Translations under genes and position numbers: made by a program
The notes under the pieces: generated by a model
Told to the model about the DNA's origin: nothing
Seen by the model: the letters and a program-made list of their open reading frames with translations, nothing else
Database searches by the model: none
Part shown: piece by piece, positions 13,214 through 26,900 of the stretch
How the letters are laid out: the number at the start of each line of letters is the position of its first letter
Position numbering within the stretch: the stretch's first letter is position 1
DNA from: Torreya grandis
Lineage: Eukaryota > Streptophyta > Pinopsida > Cupressales > Taxaceae
DNA: 64,000 nucleotides
NCBI GenBank assembly: GCA_037957365.1
Contig: JARHVA010000006.1
Span: forward strand, 5,262,001 to 5,326,000
Direction: 5' to 3'

Positions 13214-14685
13214 TTACCTAGTGATAGGCAACATGGATAGAATAAAATAAAATGACTCAACGAAATGGAAGTTTTAAACTAACAACAATAACCAAAGTGA
13301 CTGAAAATTTTTAATTCTTAAACTAATTACTTTGAGTTTTTGGGGAAAATGTTTTGATTTTAGGATATATTGATATGTTTTAAAAACTTAAAATAATTTG
13401 TTTACAAACAAGGATATTGCATCACATGGTAAGCACAAAGAAACAACAAACAGATTCCTACTTTAAATAGTCAAGCAATTACACATAAAAGGTGAAAAAC
13501 TAGGATGAGGGCCATGAACAATGTTTGGGCCTTCTGATGTCACGTATATGTGATCTCAATTTTGACTTAATATTTCAAAGCACTAACCATGGAGGATCCT
13601 ACCATTCTCATGGCCCATTGATTTTGGTTTTGAGGGTGTGTGGAAGGTGACTTATCGATGCTAACTGCTAACTGATATACTAAAGCCGAACGATAAAAAA
13701 TATTTTCTTAAGCTTAAATTTTAAACAAAATTATCTAAGTGGAATCTATCAAGATACCTTGTAGTATGTTGAGGCATAAAACTATGGAAGAAATATATAA
13801 AGAGGATGCACACTATTGGGTTTTATCCCAAAGTGCCCAACACATCCATAGGGGTTTTAGTGTGTTGACAATCGATAATATCATATTTTAAGGCAATTGT
13901 TGAAACCTTGGATATTGGAGTATGAAATCTCCTCACATCATAGTGTACTTAAAACATACAACCACTTAGGGAATGGAAATAGTTAGATCTTGATTTATAT
14001 ACCCCACTGGTACACAAGGTTTGGCCTACTATATAGTGCTGAAATCCATGGTCAATAGAACCCCTAGAAAAAGAAATAAAAAGTAAGTGTCCATTTTTTA
14101 TTTGAGTATCATCACTAATGTGATGCCAAAGAAAGAGTATACATAAGCACCACTTGGATAACATTGAAAATTATGAAATTATTTTTTATTCATGAGTATC
14201 GTCACCAACATGATGCCAAGGGAAGAGCATACATAATTCTACAATTATAAATAGAATGCTTAAAAATAAATAATTAACTCCAAAGTGAATGTGATGAAAT
14301 TACTAAAAACTTGAAAAATAGAATTGAAAGCATTAGTATTAAAATAAAAGAAATTGGTTTTTATTTTGCCTTTTTGTAGAGTTTCTTTGACAAGCATTCT
14401 GTAGATAATTTATTAGAGAATTTTTTTATATAGTCGAGTAAACCTGTAACAAAGTAAGAACAAACCACAAAAACAAAAAAATAACAAAAATCAATTGAAA
14501 ACTACTTCTAAATGCAACTATGACAAATATGAGATGAAAAAAAGATGAGGGAAGGTCTCACTGGGTATGCTAAAATGTATTAAGAAATATAAAATGCAAA
14601 TAAGTTAAGAAATCAAATGAAATATGAATCTAAACTAACTCAACCTGTGATAGAGATACAAATGAAAGAAACAACACAAAATTAT
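13214..14685 (-). other. Untranslated leader of TE-A
   Basis: About 1.5 kb between the 5' LTR and the gag start with no gene. A short frame at 13949-14164 has no recognisable domain. The phrase GAGTATC(A/G)TCAC(C/T)AA with flanking CATGATGCCAA(A/G)G recurs near 14105 and 14190, a local ~80 bp duplication. A clear tRNA primer site beside the LTR was not identified. Confidence 0.45.
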
Positions 14686-15644
14686 ACCTTAGTACAAAAA
14701 GAAGCTTCCTTGATTGTGATGTAAATTCGATTCGCTCCCTTTGAATTGTGGCTGCTCACACTTCCAATACAAGGGCAAATGGTTAGCATTGTGGTATGCA
14801 AACTCTTATAATATCATCATGATAAAGCTATAATGAAGAAGCTTTTGAGATATGTTAATAGAATAACTTTGTAATGAATAAGCTTAGCTAAATTAAAGGA
14901 AGAACCTCTAATTTATAGAATTTGAAAATGGATGTGTATCATCCATCTTGAGATGAAGATCAAGGGTTGAGAATAAAATATAATTTTATGGGAAGTTTGA
15001 ATTAAAAATTGGAGTGGAGAACATGAGGGACTCACAAATGAATATAAAATTCATTTGGGAGGAAAATATAATATAAAATTAGCAAGTGGATGTGAGGTGG
15101 ATTTATTAAATTGGATAAAATCATATCATGGAAGATAATGGGAATAAACGTGGATAATTAAATCAGACCATGGAAGGCAGTGAGAATAAAGGTTGATTAT
15201 TAAATCAGATCATGGAAGACAGTGAGAATAAAGGTGGATTATTATATCAAATCATGGAAGACAATGGGATTAAAGTTGGATTATTGAATTGGATCATGGA
15301 GGACAATAGAATTATTAAATAAGAATGGTAGATAATAGGATTATTAAATTGGAATAATGGGGACAGGTAGAGCCTTAGGGCGTGTGAGGATAATTTTTAT
15401 TTTTTAGATTTATGAAAATTATGAATTTCCAGAATCTATGAAATTTTTAATTAGATAAAGATTAGTTAACTAACTTTGGATTAATTTAGAGATAATAAAA
15501 AGTGAATAGTGAGAAGTGAATAGTGGTGATGAATAGAATTTATGAATAGTTATTAGAGAAAATTAAGGATGATTAGAGATGATTAGGTATTTAGTGCAAA
15601 GAAGGTTAAAATCAACATAAAGTATCTAATTTTAAGTGTCTACA
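14686..15644 (-). repeat. 5' LTR of TE-A
   Basis: Direct repeat partner of 655-1518. On the minus strand it starts TGTAGACACTTAAAATTAG at 15644. The body carries several tandem units of about 40-45 bp (15110-15320) built on 'aatcatggaagacaatgggaataaaggtggattatt', variable in number between the two LTRs. Confidence 0.8.
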
Positions 15645-16985
15645 GTTAGAGTTGTCAGGGATTAGGTAAGATATGCCATACATGAGGTATGAAATTATCA
15701 TCGAAACAAGAATCATTATGGTTGATTATTCCCATTATGAGGGGGTGGTTATGACATCCTTATTCTCCTTGAGGATGGATACACATATTGTATCTAAAAT
15801 TACATATTTATTTTTAAGCTATATGATGGATCCAAAAATATCCCTCTCAAACTCTCAGCATCATGGAAACCTACATAATTGCATGCTCATGTTGAATTAC
15901 AAGTACATATGATTAGAGGGATGGGTAATCTCAAGATAGTATGCATCTTCATGTCAAGTAATATCATAGGGCACATGTCACACGAGGTCAGGTTATGGTT
16001 ACAGTGGATATGTCAACATAAATTTATCAGTGTTGTATGCACAAAGGGACATTTACCATGTTATTGTAGGTGTTTTTGGGTAGTTCCACACTCATAATGA
16101 TCCAAATCATCTGTCGTTCCCATTTGTATTGGGGGTATGTTGGGTCTAGTGATCCAATATTTTTTTATTTTATTTGTTAGTTGTTAGTGTTATGCATGGG
16201 GTATGCATCTCCTAATGAGACACCCCATTTAGTGTGATAAATGTTTTTTAATGTTGTATTATTATATATTTATTTGGTTAGTTATGGGTGGTTAAGTCCC
16301 ATGATAAAATGAGTTATGTTTTATAAATTTGCTCTTAGAAATTATTTATATATGATTATGTAATTCATTTTCAATTAGCCATTTTTGCATCTCATGGTTT
16401 TGCATATTTACTATCACTATAATGTTGAAAATATTGTATAAATTTGCAAACATTAAGTGTAGGATGAAAAGACTATGTAATATAGTTAAGAATATCAATA
16501 TCACCAAGTAAGGGGATAAAAAGTGATGTTAAATAATAATAATGAACAAAGAAAAAAAGACAATGAAACTAAAGTAAATAGGCTTAAAAGTAAGAATAAC
16601 AATGGATGAGCAAATGAATACACAAATGACTATACAAAAACAAACAAAAATGGAAGACAACTTCATTTGTGAATGAGATTGCTAGTGAAATGATCTTAAA
16701 ATGTAAGAAAAGAGAGCAAGATAGAAAACTTTCTCAAAAAAATGTTAAATTGAGAAGGAAACAAATTGGAAAATTGGTCAAATACTTAGCATGTGATCAA
16801 ACCCAATAAAGAAAGACACAAAACCAAAAAAAATGGCACTTAAAAGCACAAATAGGATTGACTATCATGATCTTAAGGGATTTTGAAACTATTGAGCAAT
16901 GCAAGAACAATATCCAAACCTCTTATATTCTTGTTTGGACTCAATGTGATGAAATAAACAATAAGGGAGATGTACAAAAAATGTC
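15645..16985 (+). other. Intergenic DNA with an LTR-element 3' fragment
   Basis: The tract TTGGGGGTA (16129-16137) followed by TGTTGGGTCTAG (from 16138) has the form of a polypurine tract plus LTR start on the plus strand. The 490 bp before it has small open frames (15673-15912, 15879-16097) without a recognised motif. They could be the tail of an internal domain. After 16450 the DNA is A-rich and featureless. Confidence 0.35.
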
Positions 16986-19070
16986 AAGTGGTCTATAAAT
17001 TCAATTTAAATAGAAGTGTGAGTATTATAGACAAGTGTGAATTCGAAGTTGTAGATAAACAAAGCCCAACCCTTATAAATCCTAAGCCAAGAAATGAAAT
17101 ATAACTAAACTAGACAATTGGGATGATAAACGTGGAATGTTAACTATTTTAATATCAAATTTATGCTAACTTGATATAAATTCAACTAACATAAGTATAA
17201 AATGAATATACTATAAAGGAACCCTTGGTTTATCAAGCATAATATCTCAAACCAACCCTGATGTAAAAGAGTTAAAGCACAGCATCCGTATAAATGTGAC
17301 CTATAAGAGGGCGTAACATGTATCCTTTATGGGAGAGATGAAATACTAATGCACTGCACTTGAATTAACTATCCTAAGCTAATCTAAATCTTCAACTAAA
17401 TCTAACAAATTACATAAATAACATTATGCATTTATGTATCACAAAGAATAAATTGAATGTGTTGTTACTCATTTTTTCGATCCCTTATGACCTCTAAAAC
17501 TTGCATATTTAAACTAGGACTCACATTTGTGCATGCTTGGTGAAATTAAAAGGATTTGGAAGGTAAAACAAAGTGAAAAATGCATCTAACTCTTCATCAT
17601 CCTTTTCTAACTCTTGATTTTCAATTTCAAGCATTTTTGCCATGCTGTAAATGTAATTACCATGGTGGTTTTGAAACTACCATACTAAAGGAAAACAAAG
17701 TGAAAAAACAAGGACAACACAAAAAGAGAGTAAGGAACCCAAGGACATTAAATAATGGTTCATAATTGAAGAAAGAAATAAAGAAAACATAGTTACATAG
17801 GGTTGAACATAATGATGGTGAAAATAAAATAGACTTATAAACTAATGCAGGAGAAGAAATACTTACTAAATCTAATGTTATAACAAAAAGCCTAGCACAC
17901 ATAGATGATACAAAATATTTTCATCTGGGAAAACCCTTTCAGGAAAAAATCAAACATATAAACCTTCTTATTTATTACATTAACTCAACAATTTATAATT
18001 CATTAATGTACTTCAAATTTATAGACAAAAAATGACTAAGTGGTCTATAAATTCAATTTAAATATAAGTGTGACTATTGTGGACAAGTGTGAATTTGAAG
18101 TTGTAGATAAATAAATCCCAAACCTACAAATCCTAAGCCAAGAAATGAAATATAGTTAAACTAGACAATTGGGATAATAAATGTGAAATATTAACTATTT
18201 TAATATCAAATTTATACTAACTTGATATAAATTCAACTAACATAAGTATAAAACAAATATAAAATAAAGGAACCCTTGGTTTATCAATCATAATATCTCA
18301 AACCAACCCTGATGTAAAAGAGTTAAAGCACATCATCCTTATAAATGTGACATGCAAGAGGCTGTAACATGTATCCTTCATGGGAGAGATGAAATACTAA
18401 TGCACCGCACTTGAATTAACTATCCTAAGATAATTTACATCTTCAACTAAATCTTAAAAATTAAAAAAATAACATTATGTAGTTATGTATCACAAAGAAT
18501 AAATTGAATGTGTTGTTACTCATTTTTTTTATCCCTTATGACTTCTAAAACTTGCATATATAGACTAGGACTTGCATTTGTGCATGCTTAGTGAAATTAA
18601 AAGGATTTGGAAGGTAAAACAAAGTGAAAAATGCATTTAACTCTTCATCATCCTTTTCTAACCCTTGATTTTAACTTTCAACCATTTCCACATTGTCGTA
18701 AATGTAACTACCATGGTGGTTTTAAAACTACCATACTAAAGGAAAACAAAGTGAAAAAACAATGACAACATAGAAAGAGAGCAAGGAACCCAAGGACATT
18801 AAATAATGGTTCACAATCGAGGCAACAAATAAAATAAATGTAGTTGCTTAGGGTTGAACACAATGATGGTGAAAATAAAATAGACTTATAAACTAATGTA
18901 GGAAAATAAATACTTACTAAATCTAAAGTTATAACAAAAAACCTGGCACACACAAATGGTACAAAAAAATTCACCTAAGAAAACCCTTTCAAGAAAAAAT
19001 CAAATATAAAAACCTTCTTATTTATTACAATATCTCAATAATTTATAATTTAATAATGTACTTCAAATTT
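16986..19070 (-). repeat. Tandem duplication of 1,052 bp at the copia 3' end
   Basis: Copy 1 (16986-18037) and copy 2 (18038-about 19070) both start AAGTGGTCTATAAATTC and end in the same run of TACTTCAAATTT. Similarity is high throughout, with scattered substitutions and small indels. Each includes the phrase GAAAGGGTTTTC on the minus strand, typical of copia LTR R/U5 regions. Minus-strand frames 17657-17902 and 18708-18974 are parallel but only reflect the duplication. Confidence 0.85.
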
Positions 19071-19366
19071 CTACTTTAGCCTAGTGCATATGCAAGCATA
19101 TATAGGCACATCAATAGGAAACCATCCTAGTAGTATTTAACTAAAATGAGTATAAAACCATGGGTTGTAGAACCACCCATATGTTACTATAGGTTAAAAC
19201 ATCCATGGTTTGAAAACAAATGGGCATATGTTCTAAATAAGTTTTCTCGAGGGCTCACACCCCAAAACCCCTAGTTAGGGCATTGCACCAGACCCCAAAT
19301 ATACGTGTTGGGATATTAGTACATAAGGGGTGTAAATCATGTAAATTATAAAACAAATATCCAACA
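19071..19366 (-). repeat. U3-like part of the copia 3' LTR
   Basis: Minus-strand start TGTTGGATATT at 19366. It matches the decayed 5' LTR at 23396-23566. TGCCTATATATGC at about 19093-19105 on the minus strand is a TATA-box candidate for element transcription. Confidence 0.6.
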
Positions 19367-19389
19367 TTCTCCCAATTTTTTAACACTTT

Positions 19390-22300
19390 GCATAGGGTTC
19401 ACAACTATGTACTTTCAGCAACTAATGGTAGCCATGGTCATTAATCTTCTCCACGAAGAAAACTTCTCAATACTCATAGCCTTCGTTAATGAGTCAGTAG
19501 CATTCTCCAAAGTATCAAACTTTTGCAATAACACATTATTTTCTTCAACCATGTCTCTAACACAATGTTAGTGTGCATCAATATGCTTTGACGAAACATG
19601 ATAAGTAGGTTTCTTTACTAAATAGATTGTATTTTGACTATCACAATCTATCCTCACTACTTTCTATATGAAACCAATATTTGATCAAAACCTTTGTATC
19701 CATACAACTTGTTTAATTTCATGAGTGGTTTCCATGTACTAGGGTTCTATAGTTGATAATGAAACTATTGCTTTCCTCTTGCTCATCCAACTAATTATTC
19801 CACCAAACAAATTAAATACATAATAACTTGTAGATCTTCGACAATCAAGATCTTTGGCCAACTTAGGACCAACAAATCCTTGTACACTTATTTTTTTAAT
19901 TTGCTCAGTGTTATATGGTATTAAATTACATAATATAATGTTCCATGTCGATATCTAAATATTTTCTTCACAACAATCTATTATTCCTTTCCTGGGTTTG
20001 ACATATATGTACTCACAACTCCCACAACATGGGGAATGTCAAGTCTAGTACATACCATAACATACATCAAGCTTCCAACAATACTTACATAAGGTACCTA
20101 AGACATTTACTCAATTTCTTCTTATGTCTTGGGATAATTTTCAATAGTAAAAGGAACACCCACATATTCACATTTATGAATTCTAAACCTCTGTAATATC
20201 ATCTTAGTAAGTTTCCTCTGATTCAACCATAGTACCATGTTTGGTTGATACCTTTTAATTTCCAGTCCCAAATTAAATTTTTCAACAACTAAACCCTTCA
20301 TATCAAACTGACATATGATATTTAACATGCATGATCATTTATTTGTTGTTACCAATTATCAACATATCATCCACATACAAAACTACGACAAAAAAATTAT
20401 CACCCACCTATTTCCAATACACACAATGATCAACTTTGCTTCATATGAACCCAAGCCCCAGCACAAAATTTTCAAACTTCTAATTCCATCTCTGGTGATT
20501 TGTTTGATCCATAAAGTGAATTTTTTAAGTTGCACAACATGCCCTCCTTTCCTTTAACCTTAAAACTTTTTGGTTGCACAATGAAGATCTTTTCCTTAAT
20601 CTCACAATGGAAAAACATTGTCTTCACATCCATTTGTTCTACTTCAAGATCGAAAGTAGCAGCATTAGACAAAAGAAATCTAATAAAATTTCATTTAGCA
20701 ACAGAGGAAAAATATCACCAAAATAAATTTCCTCGACTTGATAAAATCCATTTGCCTCCAATCAATCTTTATAATTATTCATTTTTCCTTTTGTATTGTA
20801 ATTCTTGAACACTCATTTGTAACCCACAAGGTTTATACCAATAAGAAATTTCATCAAGTCCCATGTCATATTTTTATCCAAGGAATCCATTTCTTCATCC
20901 ATGACCTTCAAGTATTTATTTTCATTTCAATCGAGGGCCTCCCTCACAGTCTTAGATCTTATTCAGTAATGCATAGCATTGATAAAACAAATGCAAAATG
21001 AAAATCAAGTGGACTATACCTTTTTGGTATCCTTGTAATTACTTCTGATCTTCTCAATATTGGAGTTTGAGTTCTCAAGATTGAAGTTTGAGATTCTTCC
21101 TCCTTTGGTTCATCACCCTTTGCTTCATCTAAATATTCATTGGGCAACTCCCTTTCTATTTCATCTTCTTTAGTTGCTTCATATTCAAACACAAATTCTC
21201 TATCTTATAATTCAACATGCACATTTTTTGGTTCATTTTTTGGTTCTTCCTTTGATTGTCCTTTCAGAACCCCTTTAGCCTCTCTAAAGATTACATTATG
21301 ACTGTAAATAGTGTTATTTATTTATGGGTTCCAAATCATATTTCCTTTTACACTAATGATATATTCATCAAAGATACACTTAGTTGATTTATAATCTAAC
21401 TTAGTTATTTCTTCCTTTGGAATATGCATATAAGCATCACAACCAAAACCCTTAAGATATTTGATATAGGATTTCTTACCAGTCCATGATTTTTGTGGAG
21501 TTTTATTGAAAAGTGTTGGTGTGGGGGAATTATTGACTAGGTAGCAAGCAATCATGATTGCTTCTGCACAAAATATCCTTTATAAGCCTACATCACTAAG
21601 CATATTTTTTGTCTTATCCATTAGAATCATATTTATTTTTTTGCAACTCCATTATGATGTGATGTATATCGAGTCATATTTTTCCTTTATATTCCACACT
21701 AGTTACAAAATTTGTTGAATGCAATTGAGAATTACTCTCCATCGTTATAAATTTCCAAAATCTATGTCTTCTTCTCCCTATGGTTTTCTAAAAGAGCCTT
21801 AAATTACTTGAACTTATTGAAAACATCAAATTTATTATGGATAAAATATACCCACATTGTTCTTGAAAATCCATCTATAAAAGTAACATAATACATAAAT
21901 TTTCCTAGCGATGGAACCTTCACAAATCCAAACACATCACTATGTATTAAATGAAAAATCCCGTCTCCTCTTATACCATTACTAGAAAACTTTACTCCAA
22001 TCTACTTACTAAATACACAATATTCACATAATTCCAAAATATAAAGGATAGACAAAAAATCTTCAACCATACCTTTAGTTTTTAATACTCAACGGTCTTT
22101 CTCTCCAATATCTCCCATCCTCTTATGCCAAAGCATTATATTTTCTACAAGAAGTGTGAGAGTCTTATCTGATTTATTTTTAATTTAGAGAATAGCAAAG
22201 CTATTAAACCCATCCCTTACAATCTTGCCTCAAGCTTGAACAACATTCTTGTGCGAATTCCTCTTACCAATATCATCTCTCCATGAACCATCTAGCAGTT

Positions 22301-23320
22301 TTCATTATTAAATACTACCTACACACCCACATCATTCATATTACTAACATAAATTAGTTTTCTAGCCAAACCTAGATTGTACAAAAAACCAAGGAGAGTT
22401 TTAATCCTTCCATCTTTGAGCACCAACTTGAATCTTTATTGACCTACGATCTTGTATATTGAGTTGTAAGAAGACATACACTTCCATTGATATTTTGATA
22501 TTCATATAACCTCTTCCTATGTGGATTCATATGAAAGTAGGTGCCCAAGTCAATCGGTGATGCATCATGGCATGCATATGTACTTGAAGTTGACAAGAAT
22601 AGATCCCTTGAATCTTCACTAGAGGTATTTATTTTTGAATAATGGGAATCATCATATGACCTACCCTTTTCAATATTTGTAGATCTATATTCCTTAAATT
22701 ATCAATTTTACCATGATTCCAAATATCCCTATGAGGTTTTCTTAGAGTCTTAGATTTACCTCTAGCCTTTGATTGTGTGTTTCCCAACTTTTATTTATAT
22801 CTTGGGAATCACCTCTCACAAGTAAGGCATCCTTTGCTTGATAATCTTCCATGTATTTTTTTCTCATTTCCTATGACAACATAATTGCGACTACATCCTC
22901 AATATCTAATGTAGTTGTAGTACTATTAAAGTTTGTAACAAGGTTATCCCATGAATCGGAAAAGAACATGATAGAGTAATACACTTTTATTCTTCATCCA
23001 TTTTAATATCAACTAAAAACAATTGACACGTCATAGTGTTAAAAAATTCATATGCTTTTTCATGGAGTTGCCATCATTTATCCTTAGGGAATACAACTTC
23101 TTTCAGAAAAAAAAAGCTTGTTCACAAGAGACTTTATCACATACAAAGTCACTAACTTATCCCAAAGTAACTTGGTAGTTTTTTCTCGAAAGATACTCAA
23201 ACACATTAAATCTGAAAGACAAAGTATGATTGAACTCTTTGCCTTCCAATCCATCTCCTTATCTTATACCTTCATATAGCTACACTTCCTAACACAACTC
23301 ATTGATCTTTGTGCACAAGA
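19390..23320 (-). pseudogene. Broken copia gag-pol of TE-B
   Basis: Minus-strand pieces in order. Gag at about 23310-22850: SLVNKLFFLKE and LVDIKMDEE match the copia UBN2-type gag. Integrase C-terminal part at 21555-21322: YLVNNSPTPTLFNKTP, FGCDAYMHIPKE and KLDYKSTKCIF. Linker at 21192-20959. Reverse transcriptase at 20672-20472 (LEVEQMDVKTMFFHCEI, LKNSLYGSNKSP) and 20328-20122 (LGLEIKRYQP). RNase H end at about 19620-19450: VKKPTYHVSSKHID. The protein would copy and integrate the element. Numerous stops and frameshifts break it, so none of the pieces is likely to be functional. Confidence 0.75.
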
Positions 23321-23395
23321 AGATGATAGGTTGGATTTCATATGGAATGACAATGAAATTATATTTCATGATTCAAGTTAAAAGAGAGCAAACAT

Positions 23396-23566
23396 TACAA
23401 TAAATAATCCAATAAGTTTGTTCACTTCACATTGGTCCCCCAAACCCTGATTGGGGGGTCATTGGTCCCCCAAATCCCCTAGCCAAGGCAATGCCCTGGA
23501 CCTTAGTTATACATGTTAGTGCCTATGGGGTATAAATAATGAAAAGTATACAACCAATATCCAATA
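23396..23566 (-). repeat. Truncated 5' LTR of copia TE-B
   Basis: Shares a diverged core with 19240-19366, including the sequence ending CCAATATCCAATA. It contains a short duplication of CATTGGTCCCCCAAA (around 23432 and 23461). The R/U5 portion and the primer site next to gag cannot be found, so the 5' end was probably deleted. Confidence 0.5.
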
Positions 23567-23949
23567 AATGGAATGTGTTTTACATAGAGGGAATATGTAA
23601 GTCATCAATAGGTAGGAAAATGGAACCACAATACATTTCATGTGCATAAGTCCCCATTATGAGATAGTGTAATTAGTTAGATCCCCTAGACTTTTTATCA
23701 CAAAGTAAATAACTATTCTTGATCTATGTATCCTACAATAAATGAACTTAATTTCCTCTTTTAACCAACCACCATAACATAGAAAAAACTAGTGTCGTGT
23801 AACCTTTTATGAAATATGTTAAGAAAAACTTGTGTGAAGAGACATCAAAAACTACAAATGTCTAAATATTTAGCATGTTGAATCTAGCTCCATAATTTAT
23901 TATTGTTATCCTAATTTCTCTAAAATAAGTTCTCTCCTATGTCTCTATT

Positions 23950-26900
23950 CACCATCCTAGCTACCCTGAGACCTAAACCTCTAAAGCCTTTTGGGTGACA
24001 AATTCTACACTGATTCGGCTCTTTTTTTTTTTGCCACTCAAAAGAAAAATCTTGATGCCACTTATAATTTGGGCTTGAGTTTTAAATATGGACATCGTGT
24101 ACATGAGGAAAACTTGGAGTGAAACTTGAATCAATTTAGCTCTTCTATTAAAAGATAGACATTTGCATTTCCATGTGAAAAAAATATCACGTATTCTTTC
24201 TCGAATAGGATGCCAAACCACCTAATATTTTTTTGCATTTATGAATTACATCCATAGGTACGAGCTTACCAAGTATTCAATATCGAATTCCTAGATATTC
24301 TTAATCCATTGTTGTAGGTGTCTTGGAACATTAAGAAATTAAATTTTAGATTTGGAGGTGTTTACCTTTTTTCCAGTAGCCTACTTGTATTTTGACAAGA
24401 TACTCTTAAGGGATCTTATCTCATCTTTTGTTGAATCCCCCATTATAAGTGTTTCATCTTACGAATTATGAGTCAAAGATTGAATGTTGATGGTAACTAA
24501 ATACCTTGAATTTCCCATACTTACAGTGTTATTCAACCAATAGCTTCAACCAAGATAATGAAAAGGTAAGGAGAAATGGGGTCTCCCTACCTTATACCTC
24601 TCAAAGGTGAAAAAATGTCAGCATGAATTTTGTTGACTAGAACTGAAGAGGTAGGGGTAGATATATAGTTTTGAAACCATTTTCTCCATCCCTCTAAAAA
24701 CCCTAAATATTTCTAGGACCTTTCCTAAGAAGCACTAATTCACCTTACCATATGCCTTATTCGTGTCTAGTTTGACATACTAGTTCTTGTCCAATGCTTG
24801 AGAGAGTGAATGGATTCATGTGCAATCACAATACCATTAGGAATCCATTTCCCAACTGAAAATCCATTTTTCTCCTCTAAACTTACCTTTTCCAAGCATG
24901 ACTTCAATCTTAGAGCCATCACTTTAGGTGATAAACTTGTAGATTGCATTACATAGAGCAATTGGTTGTAAAAAATCAAAATAATTCACATTTTTCTTCA
25001 TTGTGATAAGGGCCAAGAAACTTAAGTTCCATTAATTCAAAATCCCCTTTTCTTAAAGCAATCTTCTACTACTTGAGAAACGCATTTCCCAACTATCTTC
25101 CAAATATTTGGAAATCCCCATCATGAAAGCCATCTACACCAAGAGTTGTCTCAACTGCTAAAGTAAAAACAACCTTTTTGACTTCATCTTCCTCTATGAG
25201 TTGCATAAGGAAATAATTATCATCTCTTGAGATGAAGCAAGGGATGTTATTCAATAACTTATTTTGGGCCTCTATTCTATCAACTTCTATAGAAGGTTCT
25301 TGTAAAAAAAATGATCTTCCAATAATATGGCATCATATCTTACTCAAAACATCACCAAAGGACGTGGTTGTTTTGTTAATTTGGCTATGATTTCTGTAAA
25401 CAATCATAGAGAAGAAAAAATTTTGAGATCATGTCCCCTTCGTTACGTTGATTGATTCACAATTTCTACTTCTAAAGTGTTTCCTTCATCTTTAAACCCT
25501 ATTGAAAATTACTTATTCGATTTTTTTCCTTTTCCACATGATCCTAAGTTACCCATGACTCTTCAATTTAGTCTTGACTAACAAAAGTTTTGTTGATATG
25601 ATATCTTTCTTCTCGAAAATATTGCTAAAGTGTATTGTTCCAAGCTTTCACTCCTCGTTTTACATTTTTTTATTTTTTGAGTTAAGAGGAATTTTTTTAA
25701 ACCTTTTTCTATTAAATTTTCTTCCCATATTTCAGAGGAATTTGAAGGTTGTATTTTAAATGGAATGCCTCAAGGCTTGGAGACTTCTTTAAGGATTAAT
25801 GAAATCAGCAAGTAGTTGGATCTCTTTAATAAACATATTTCTTATTGGAATTCCATACCTTTATTTGGAATTTCATAGGATCCACTTGGTATGTGGATGT
25901 AGCTCTATGAAAAAGATTTAATCTCTTCCACTGATCTTTTTTTCCTACACTCGCTTTGGCCCATAAATATTTGGTAGAGTGAAACACAAACCTCCTTTTA
26001 AATCTTTCGTAATAATAATCCATTAAAAAATGCATACCATTGAATGCTTTTTGATTCCATAAAACTGTCACCCCCCTTCACTTCTGGTTGTATCCCCTTC
26101 CACCCATGCATGTCTTACATAAGCTATTGGGCAGTATTTTCAAAGTGTCAAGCACTTGTTTTTGTTTCTTATAGCAAGGTAATCTTCATTTTTTTATCCT
26201 TTATCATTCATCATACTAAGAAACATTTGTCAAAGGAATTTTAACACACTGAACTTACAAACATTATAACGCCTTAGTGGAAGTTCTCTCCTTTCCACCT
26301 GCAATAAAGGTCATGATGTTTTGTGCTGAACATTTTCTAAATCATTTTAGGTTCCTCGGATTTTAAGTGAGTTTGATTTCTTGCTCTAATTCCACTCCCT
26401 TGTGTGTCTCCATTTGATTACTAGTGTAGAGACAATTTTTGCTACCACTTCGAGTTTTAGGCTTGAGATTGATTTGGATAAGTAATATTCTATTTAGTTT
26501 TTCAATATCTCTTCGAGTCTAAGGATTGGGATTTTCAATGTAAATGATTGCATCGCCACATTTACCCACTGAACTACACCTTGAATCAAAGCTTTTATTT
26601 CTTGATCACAGGGTTCTTGTATCGGCTCAACGTTGTTTGCCTTTACATCTTGACATGATTTCACTTATTCCAGAGCTTTATTCTATTTGATGTAATTTTT
26701 TAAAATAAATGCCTCTTTATCAACTTCCAATCAAAAAATTATTACGATTCCTCCATCAAAAGGTTATTCTTTTGTGTTCCAAATGTAATCTTGGGATGCC
26801 ACTAAGAGAGTCTTATTGAATTCAAAGCCTCTATGAGGCATTTGCTTTTAAGACTCGGGGATTCTCTTAGTTAGTTCATCCATGTTGTGCAAATTGGGCG
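23950..26900 (-). pseudogene. LINE (L1-type) fragment with broken reverse transcriptase
   Basis: On the minus strand, 24979-24767 reads ALRLKSCLEKVSLEEKNGF and NGIVIAHESIHSLK. These match the non-LTR reverse transcriptase segment 'A.RLK..L...I...Q.GFV.GR.I.DGI..AHE..HSL'. Further on, 24221-23973 reads FFTWKCKCLSFNRRAKLIQ, the usual C-terminal motif after the palm domain. An upstream region (26071-25826 and up to about 26900) is probably endonuclease-to-RT sequence but is too decayed to prove. Stops are frequent. No poly(A) tail or target duplication was located, so limits are approximate. Confidence 0.65.

Larger units (their letters stand above)
655..15644 (-). mobile_element. 15 kb Tat/Ogre-like Ty3/gypsy element, gag only (TE-A)
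   Basis: Two direct repeats of about 0.86 and 0.96 kb (655-1518 and 14686-15644) bound the element. Read on the minus strand both start T(G/A)TAGACACTTAAAATT and the downstream one is preceded by a purine tract. A degenerate gag frame lies at 13213-10521, next to the 5' LTR, so the element points to lower coordinates. A 522 bp triplication follows gag, then about 7 kb without a recognisable protease, reverse transcriptase, RNase H or integrase. Outer flanks share GTTA (651-654 and 15645-15648), a possible short target duplication. The layout fits a non-autonomous gag-only element (TR-GAG type) of the Tat/Ogre lineage; the lineage call rests on gag resemblance only. Confidence 0.72.
16986..23566 (-). 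mobile_element. Decayed Ty1/copia element, minus strand (TE-B)
   Basis: Copia proteins are read on the minus strand in the canonical order gag, integrase, reverse transcriptase, RNase H from 23310 down to 19400. The 3' LTR starts TGTTGGATATT at 19366 and is preceded by AAAAATTGGGAGA, a typical copia polypurine tract. A matching shortened 5' LTR lies at about 23396-23566; both share the region around 'acccctagttagggcattgcaccagacccc'-like sequence in diverged form. The 3' LTR continues to lower coordinates through a 1,052 bp tandem duplication. Many stops and frameshifts make it inactive. Confidence 0.72.
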
